Of a stretch of 64,000 nucleotides of DNA, positions 57,850 through 64,000 are shown in pieces. Source of the DNA: Hericium rajendrae. Taxonomy: Eukaryota; Basidiomycota; Agaricomycetes; Russulales; Hericiaceae. A program made the position numbers and the translations under genes. Below the pieces are notes generated by a model. That model saw nothing but the letters and a program-made list of their open reading frames with translations, was not told the origin of the DNA and searched no databases. The stretch lies in NCBI GenBank assembly GCA_033439255.1, contig CM065887.1, positions 1,426,001-1,490,000 of the forward strand. The letters are read 5' to 3'. Positions within the stretch are counted from its first letter, which is position 1. The number at the start of each line of letters is the position of its first letter.

Positions 57850-58995
57850 CTACGCAGTTGCACCGTTGATAGTAGGTGGTCGTCCCGACTTGACATCAAA
57901 CCACGTCCGCCATCCGCAGGCACTAGGTAGCCCAGTCTCCCATACTTTACTGCGCATCGCAGATTGATACGCCTTGATTTTTTCCAGGCATGTGGGACAT
58001 AGGTGACCATAACCTTCTTTTTCCAAGGAAAGGAAGGTGGAGTCAAGGAACATGTCGTGATGCAGCCCACTGAGTCTCAACTCAAGGGCTCGCTTCGAAT
58101 GGACCGGGATACCATAGCATTTGTTGGTGCTACATGCGAATCTATCATCTTTGTAGCGACATGCCCACGGAGGCTCATTGTAGGCGGAAGTAATGGCCGA
58201 TTCTGTGAAGGTTCTGAACTCGTCCTTGAAGCAAAGGCAGCGATAGTGGGCTTGGAGGGGCGGAAAGATTCCCATTTGAACTGCCTTGGACAGTCCAATC
58301 GATAAGTTGTGCGCATTCTCACGTAGGACCGAAAGGTACAAGGCCGTTGGAAGTATTGCAGGTACATCACAAGCCAGACTCAACTCCACGGCGATGATCG
58401 GGTCGAAGTCTGGGGGAGTGACTGCCTTGCGATCTTGCGAGTTATATTTCTCGAGGGTGTCTGGGAACAAGATCTCGAGCCTAGCAATCACTTCTTCCCG
58501 GAGGTTGTCTACCATGTACTTGGTCGCCATGCGTAGCAAAGAAGCAAGTACCTCCATGTTCTGAGGCCTTTCTGTTGCGTATCTATGTCATGGTAAGCGG
58601 AAGGATCATCGCCTTGGTCAATGAATGACGCACAGTCTGAAGTAAAGTGCCTTGAGTAAACGGTAGACGTCCTCCGTAGGGTCGGGAAAAGTCACGGTCG
58701 CAAAACGTTCGCCGAGCGTGCCCTCGTCCGGGCTGCCTACAACCAACATATCGCTGAACACCGATGAATGGAGGGAAAGGATCCCTTGATGGACACGATA
58801 ACCTATCGCCCCCGAGATTATCACGATATTACCATCCTGAAACCAGAACTCATCGCTCTTCGTGAAAGTGGATCGGGCTGCAGAACCATCCTCGCTAGTG
58901 CCGTCACCTTCGATTCGGAATTCGACTTTCGGCGGTATCTGGACTGACTTCTGGACTGACTTCTCGCGTACAGGAGAGGACTGTTCGGCACCCAT
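57850..58995 (-). CDS. BTB/POZ domain protein (364 aa)
   Basis: Two exons, complement(57850..58582, 58634..58995); 51-nt phase-2 intron (donor GTGCGT, acceptor CATAG). The N-terminal 45 residues (MGAEQSSPVREKSVQKSVQI) are Ser/Lys-rich, with no PxKRxR motif. BTB domain about residues 48-120: FWFQDGNIVIISGAIGYRVH, LSLHSSVFSDMLVVGS, FATVTFPDP, LLKALYFR. Exon 2: YATERPQNMEVLASLLRMAT, KYMVDNLREEVIARL, SLACDVPAILPTALYLSVL, CYGIPVHSKRALELRL, CPTCLEKIKAYQSAMRSKVW, TGLPSACGWRTWFDV. The family signatures are kept, with TG inserted before LP. Its YATE stretch after the intron is shared with the genes at 4292, 5843 and 35499 (YATK). Confidence 0.86.
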
Positions 58996-59846
58996 CCTAA
59001 TGAGACCTCATGCCGTCGGTATGAGTGTAGCGAAGGGCAACATAAACTGGCAGATACCTGCAAAAACTCGGATATATGAAAATTTTCGCAACCACCGGGT
59101 TGAAGCCTCGATTCGACTAGTGGAGAGCCTAGACCAACTGAGAGACAACTATAGGCAACGGTCGGCGAAGGATAGAACAACTGGTGGTACAGGAGAGTAG
59201 GTTTCGACCGGTGAGGTTTGAGTCGGAGGGCTGCGAAAACTACCTATTGTGTGTTGTGGTCGAGATCTAGAAGAATGGCAGCGCGATGCATACTGCAGGT
59301 GACTGTGTACAGTAATTTGTGCGTCTTCGAAGTTCGACCACACGGCGCTCACACGGCGCTCCGAGCTGTGAGCATTAGCGCCGCATGCCAATGCGTGGAT
59401 TATTGGAAAGCATGAAAGTGCTGCCACGGAGTTCTCTCCTCTATGTTGATAGGTTCTAGAATTCCGTCAGCCTCCCTATGGACATTTTCGGGATACTTAC
59501 TTCAATGTTGACATTTTTATGGTTCAGGAAGAGGTTACAGAGAAAAGACAAAGATAAGTGAGCGATAACGATAACTGGTTGTCCATATGTTGCGGCACGT
59601 GATGTATGTAAAATCAACATGGACAATCTGAGAGGATCAGTAGTGATCAAGCTTACCACGCACTCCTGCCACCTGCGCTCAACTTCCTTGTACTCTCTTA
59701 GTCTGGCCCTTTCTTGTCTACGCTGCATACGAAGGGACGCATAGGTATCTTTGTGAGTGTTGGTCTATCGGGGACTTTCGGACGTGGCTGAAGCCGATAC
59801 AGCCTCGGCGCTAAACAGAGGTACAAATTGAGTTGTGGACCGCCAG
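58996..59846. other. Divergent spacer, no gene seen
   Basis: About 850 bp upstream of both the BTB gene and the large disordered-protein gene; promoters of both expected. No motif assigned. Confidence 0.4.
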
Positions 59847-62840
59847 ATGTCAGCACGACAAAACAAAAAGCGCAAATCGAAAGTGATTCGAGAGCGTACC
59901 GTCACCACCTTGACCGGCACTGACGAACCTGCCCATCCTCATCCTGCTCAGTCGTCCTATCTTGCTCTCCCATCTGCCGAAGATATATCCGCATCTGCCA
60001 ATATCATGTCCTCGCCCTTCTCTGTTGCTTCGTCCTCAGGTGGTGGCGGTTCTACCAACGTTCCGCCTGCTGCAGGTTATCAGATTCCTTCGAATTTCCC
60101 TGCGTTTGGATATAATTCCTTCATGCCCCCTATGCATTCGTCGACCATGCCTCACCAACAATCTCAGTACTATTCCGAACCCTCCGTGCCAACTGGATCC
60201 AGCGATCTCGAAACCCTAGAACAACTGAAGCAAGCCATCAAAAACAATCAACACGAAGTTTTCCGTGCAGTTCCACAGCCCGAAGCTCTTCGAAGTCTCG
60301 TCAAAAATGTTATCGATTCTGGCTCGTCCTCTTCCGTGCCCCCTCATCCCGAACAAGTTCCGCGTGATGGTTATCAAGGTGGATCGTATCCCAAGGCTGA
60401 CTACGATATACGACCACAACAGCGTGGGCATGACCATCCTGTCACTTCCTCCACTGGCTTATCTGGCTCTGGTTCTGCTGGCGATCTGGGTCGTCCTCGG
60501 AACAATTCCGTTTCTTGGGACAGCTCGTCCGGTTATCGCCGGAAGCCTAACGATTCATACGGAGTGGGGAGTGTTGGGCCTGGTTCGACAAATGTATTGT
60601 TCATTGTCTTTTTTTTTGTGATGATCGACCCTTACGCCTCAATTCAGGGCCAGCCTCATGCTTCAGGTCGATATGACTCAGCCAACGGACATCGGGCAAG
60701 CCCTGAGAAGAACAGAAGTGAATATGCAGCCCCTGCGGATTCCAAGCAGCCTCTGTCTGGCAATGGTTCAGAGCGATCTCACGATTTGGCGCGTTCAGGC
60801 AGTGGTCAGACTATAGGCAATGTAAAGCCTGAGGAACCGCCCTTCCGCGCTGGTGAGTCTGGCTACGTCCGGGGATCTGTACCTGGCCCTCCTGGCAAAC
60901 CTGAGACCAAGGATGATCCACGGTCTCGCGAGTCTGGCTGGTCGGCGCGGGATGGTCCGCCTGAGGGCAGGCGACGCGCCGACTCCGACAGACAACCATA
61001 CTCCTCAAACCGTTACAGCGCTGCGAGCGATCCTCGTCCAGGACCACCTGAAAGAAACGGGCCTCCTCGAGATCAGAGATTCTATGACAAAGATCGTGAC
61101 TTGGAACGCGACCGCGACCGCGAGCGAGACAAGTACCGAGACCGCGACTGGGAACGGGAGCGCGGTGGCCGTGGCCGCGGCAGCTGGAATGACTGGCAGG
61201 CGCGTGATGATAGACGAGGGACCGAGTTCAAGCGACCTCCGCCTGAAGAAAGGCACTATGAACCGCGGTCTGACAGACGATGGGAAGCTCGACCAGATGT
61301 GCCTGCTGGAGAGAAACGTCAGGAGCGTCCTCTGCCTGTGGATGATAGGTATCCTCGACCGCTGGCTGCCGCTGATAGAGTGGCTGATGATCGTTCGACT
61401 GGCGTTCCTCCCCGTATCCCTGCTGATGATCGCATGCCACGAGGAGCCTTTGTTGATGACAGAAGACCTGTTCCTTCGACTGATGATAGGATGGCGGGAC
61501 CTCCAGGATTATCTTCGACGAATGACAGTGCCCCGGCCCCTGCTTCTGCTGATCAACGTCCGCCACGAGCTGCTGTGCCTCTCGAGGAGCGTATAAGCCG
61601 TGCCCCATCACTTCAAGAGCGAATCAGCGCTGCTCCTGTCTCCACTCAACGACCGGATGATCATCTAGCGCGCCCTGCGCCCAGTCTCGAAGAGCGGGTA
61701 TCCCTTGCCACTGATGACCGTCCTGCTCCTGCGCGAGCGAACGAAGAAAGACCTCGTCCATTAGGATCATCTGTGAACGTACCCTCCGCCTCAGACCGCA
61801 ACGATAGGCCTCCTAGTGGTGATCGTTTCCAAGTCCCACCTGGTGATCGTCGTCCTCCGCCGCCTGCTCCCGTACCGGCTTTCGCGCGTGCACCTTCTGT
61901 AGCACGAGATGACGCACGTGGAGCAGCACCTCGCCCTGTTACCCCGTCTATGATGCCACCTGCTCGTCCCATGCCGCCCGCAGGACTGCAAGATATGCGC
62001 GGCCGCGAGCCATCGAGAGAGCGCCCCTCGGATTACAGGCCCTACAATCGGACTGAATTCGACAGACCCCTTGAGGAGGACAGGCGATCGGAACACTTGG
62101 ATGTGGACAGTGCTGAGCGCTACCCAGCGGCACGCCCACCACCATTCAGCAGACGCTACCCGCCCGACGAGCGCGATGCACCGCCCGAGCGCGCCCATGC
62201 ATGGGCTCCTGGATCGCCTCGCGCTGACCCATATGCTGGAGACGCAGACCGTCGCAGGGACTACGGGGATTGGTACCGTTACGCAGACGAGCGATCCTAC
62301 TGGGACAAGGAGCGCGCCGCAGGACGAGAACAAATCTATGAGCGGCCTCCGTACCGCGATTACCCCCCGCCGCGCTACGACGACCGCAGCGCGGGCTGGG
62401 AAGAGCGCGAAAGGCGCTATCCGCCCGCACCCGACACACGGCCGTACGAGTCGCGCCCGCTGAGCGCGCGCCTCGGCGAGACCTTCCCGCCGCCGCCGGA
62501 CGACCGCGCCGCCTTCGTGCGCCCGCCGCCATTCGACCCCGCCTCGCGCGTGCGCCCGCGCAGCCCGAGTGCCGGGCCGCGCGACGATATGCGGCCGCCG
62601 ATGAAGCGTGCGCGCGAGGAGGGGTATGGCACGGGGTATTATTCGCCGCCTGGGCTTGGGAAGGACGCCCCGCCGCGACGCGGCACGCCTCCGCTGGCAC
62701 CTGTGCCCCCACCCGGGGAGTATCCGTCGCCTTCTGGCCCGCCGACGGGGCGATATTATGAGAATGGGAATGGGGGGTACCGCGATTCGTATGGTGCGTA
62801 CGACAGGCGGCCGGTGGGGAGGGATGAGAGAAGAATTTAG
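59847..62840 (+). CDS. Large disordered Arg/Asp/Pro-rich protein (979 aa)
   Basis: Two exons, 59847..60593 and 60648..62840; the 54-nt intron (GTATTG to TTCAG) is stopless and in frame, so an unspliced product of 997 aa is possible, but the intron would insert VLFIVFFFVMIDPYASIQ into a hydrophilic protein, which argues for splicing. The start MSARQNKKRKSKVIRERT is strongly basic. Only one segment looks structured: LETLEQLKQAIKNNQHEVFR to LVKNVID (about residues 120-160). Then follow a charged run (RDLERDRDRERDKYRDRDWE), DDR-x(n)-DDR repeats and Pro-rich tails with ADDRM and LEERIS repeats. RD-rich tracts are common in RNA-processing and transcription proteins; a nuclear role is inferred, no family recognised. 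Confidence 0.85.
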   Translation: MSARQNKKRKSKVIRERTVTTLTGTDEPAHPHPAQSSYLALPSAEDISASANIMSSPFSVASSSGGGGSTNVPPAAGYQIPSNFPAFGYNSFMPPMHSSTMPHQQSQYYSEPSVPTGSSDLETLEQLKQAIKNNQHEVFRAVPQPEALRSLVKNVIDSGSSSSVPPHPEQVPRDGYQGGSYPKADYDIRPQQRGHDHPVTSSTGLSGSGSAGDLGRPRNNSVSWDSSSGYRRKPNDSYGVGSVGPGSTNVLFIVFFFVMIDPYASIQGQPHASGRYDSANGHRASPEKNRSEYAAPADSKQPLSGNGSERSHDLARSGSGQTIGNVKPEEPPFRAGESGYVRGSVPGPPGKPETKDDPRSRESGWSARDGPPEGRRRADSDRQPYSSNRYSAASDPRPGPPERNGPPRDQRFYDKDRDLERDRDRERDKYRDRDWERERGGRGRGSWNDWQARDDRRGTEFKRPPPEERHYEPRSDRRWEARPDVPAGEKRQERPLPVDDRYPRPLAAADRVADDRSTGVPPRIPADDRMPRGAFVDDRRPVPSTDDRMAGPPGLSSTNDSAPAPASADQRPPRAAVPLEERISRAPSLQERISAAPVSTQRPDDHLARPAPSLEERVSLATDDRPAPARANEERPRPLGSSVNVPSASDRNDRPPSGDRFQVPPGDRRPPPPAPVPAFARAPSVARDDARGAAPRPVTPSMMPPARPMPPAGLQDMRGREPSRERPSDYRPYNRTEFDRPLEEDRRSEHLDVDSAERYPAARPPPFSRRYPPDERDAPPERAHAWAPGSPRADPYAGDADRRRDYGDWYRYADERSYWDKERAAGREQIYERPPYRDYPPPRYDDRSAGWEERERRYPPAPDTRPYESRPLSARLGETFPPPPDDRAAFVRPPPFDPASRVRPRSPSAGPRDDMRPPMKRAREEGYGTGYYSPPGLGKDAPPRRGTPPLAPVPPPGEYPSPSGPPTGRYYENGNGGYRDSYGAYDRRPVGRDERRI

Positions 62841-63249
62841 TGTTGGACAGATCTATGTGTGAGATGGGGTGAATCTGTTTATTGCATATATGCATGATGT
62901 AGCTTGGATATGCGAGTATGTGGCTGTAGAATGTGTCGATGATCATGTTCTCTGCTTATCTACAAAATTTATGGACATTTATTTTGACGATGTGAACTGG
63001 CTCAACTGGACGAAGGTGATTCCGACGACTCGGAATCCTCGGTCACGGGAGCGACGCGTTTGTTGAGGGCAGGCCAGCATGAACGCGTACATACCTGATC
63101 TCGGAATAATCCGTTCTTTGCATGTTCACTACGACTCTCGCATTCAGCGGAGGATTTGTTTTCCTCGTCTTCTCCCTAAATCCTCAAGTGAAAGACTCAT
63201 ACCCGGCCCCTTACACATATTGCCCAATAATCAACCACGACAACTCAAG
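62841..63249. promoter_or_regulatory. Spacer and upstream region of BTB gene
   Basis: 3' flank of the preceding gene and promoter of the next. No motif assigned. Frames at 62869-63066 and 63122-63325 are not supported. Confidence 0.35.
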
Positions 63250-64000
63250 ATGGCCGAGCCTACCACTGCCCCGTGGACGCAGTGCAACGAGTTGTGGTTC
63301 GAGGATGGCAATATCATCCTTGTAGGTGAAAGTGTCGGATATCGGGTCCATCGAAGCATGTTGTGCATTCATTCGGAGATCTTCAACGACATGTTTGGCG
63401 TAGCAGACCCCGCATCCAGTGACGTTTTCGATGGTTGTCCCGTTGTAGCGCTACCCGACAGCCATGAAGACATTTATAACATGCTGAAGGCTATCCACTT
63501 TCGACAGTATGCCGTCTTCTTGGATTTTCGTATTCTACGCGCACTGACCAAACTTCAAAGATTCTGCAGGGTCGAATCGAAACCGTCTTTCAATCTCATA
63601 GTATCCCTGCTTCGCGTGGCGACAAAATACATGATCAACGACTTGCGCATCGAGATGATTAGCATCCTCTGTGCCATATTCCCTACAACACTGGAGGCTT
63701 ATGAAGCCAGCACGAAAGCATATTGCCCAGAGGACATGGCTCCGATTGTCGCTGTTCATCTCGGCATGGCATATAATGTCCCCGCCATCATCCCCGTTGC
63801 CTGCTACCTCGTTGCGTTGATGGATCCCAATGAGAGCATATTGGATGACGGTGATATGTCCTCTGTGATTTGGAGCATGCGCATGCGCTCTAGGGACCAG
63901 TTAATGGAGGCCATAGAGGTGTCTGTCCGCATGTCCTGTCAATTGACTGCGTTTTCCACTTCCGCGAATCCCGCTGCTTGTCAACCTCCCCCGTTCATAT
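63250..64000 (+). CDS. BTB/POZ domain protein, 5' part (cut by window end)
   Basis: Exon 1 63250..63506; exon 2 from 63570 runs off the right edge. Phase-2 intron of 63 nt (donor GTATGC, acceptor CTGCAG). Start MAEPTTAPWTQCNELWFEDG, unusually short before the BTB domain (about 14 residues) and without the PxKRxR motif. BTB domain: NIILVGESVGYRVHRSMLCI, SEIFNDMFGVAD, FDGCPVVALPD, MLKAIHFR. Exon 2: FNLIVSLLRVATKYMINDLR, IEMISILCAIFPTTLEAYEA, GMAYNVPAIIPVACYLVALM. The paired-cysteine module should lie beyond 64000. It resembles the gene at 733-1972 in its short polar loops (GYRV) and lack of the basic motif. Confidence 0.83.
   Translation, partial: MAEPTTAPWTQCNELWFEDGNIILVGESVGYRVHRSMLCIHSEIFNDMFGVADPASSDVFDGCPVVALPDSHEDIYNMLKAIHFRQYAVFLDFRILRALTKLQRFCRVESKPSFNLIVSLLRVATKYMINDLRIEMISILCAIFPTTLEAYEASTKAYCPEDMAPIVAVHLGMAYNVPAIIPVACYLVALMDPNESILDDGDMSSVIWSMRMRSRDQLMEAIEVSVRMSCQLTAFSTSANPAACQPPPFI

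Overview
This window comes from a filamentous basidiomycete, most likely an agaricomycete and possibly Polyporales. The evidence is dense genes with many 43-66 nt GT-AG introns, GC-rich coding sequence, a DASH-complex DAD4 subunit, a fungal fruit-body lectin, a Cps1-type polysaccharide synthase and a very expanded family of two-exon BTB/POZ genes. No rRNA, tRNA or CRISPR was recognised.

Layout. 0-9 kb: the 3' end of one BTB gene, four more BTB genes on the minus strand and a secreted GH18 chitinase. 9.3-10.5 kb: a 5'-truncated LINE with poly(A) and a perfect 16-bp target duplication. 10.5-18.6 kb: no recognisable gene. It holds GC-rich minisatellite blocks, long perfect palindromes, small hairpins and intron-like segments arranged as a repeated composite module, plus AT-rich and tandem-repeat stretches. 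19-24.4 kb: a graveyard with a frameshifted hypothetical gene, an unrecognised broken gene and two BTB pseudogenes. 25-33.7 kb: a conserved block with a GT2 polysaccharide synthase, an Ariadne-type RBR ubiquitin ligase, cytosolic/mitochondrial lysyl-tRNA synthetase and DAD4. 34-36.6 kb: two tail-to-tail BTB genes. 36.6-42.6 kb: gene-poor, with an intact fruit-body lectin between related coding fragments. 42.7-47.2 kb: an unknown membrane protein and two BTB genes. 48.3-50.9 kb: an Hsp110/Sse1-type chaperone. 51.5-59 kb: BTB genes and a BTB pseudogene around an aldo/keto reductase. 59.8-64 kb: a large disordered protein and the 5' part of another BTB gene.

The main feature is the BTB family: 16 loci in 64 kb (11 complete-looking, 2 cut by the window edges, 3 pseudogenes), scattered between housekeeping genes on both strands. 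The assessable members share one phase-2 intron immediately after the BTB fold, usually a P-x-K-R-x-R-like N-terminus, and a C-terminal helical module carrying paired cysteines and a final LPxxCGYxxW signature. I do not recognise this C-terminal module as a named domain. By analogy with other BTB proteins they could be Cullin-3 adaptors or nuclear regulators; that is inference.

The second unusual feature is the 10.5-16.6 kb composite repeat (intron-like segment, AGAGTAT hairpin, C-rich minisatellite, CTGCAG-centred palindrome), present in three copies, two of them mirror images around a central palindrome.
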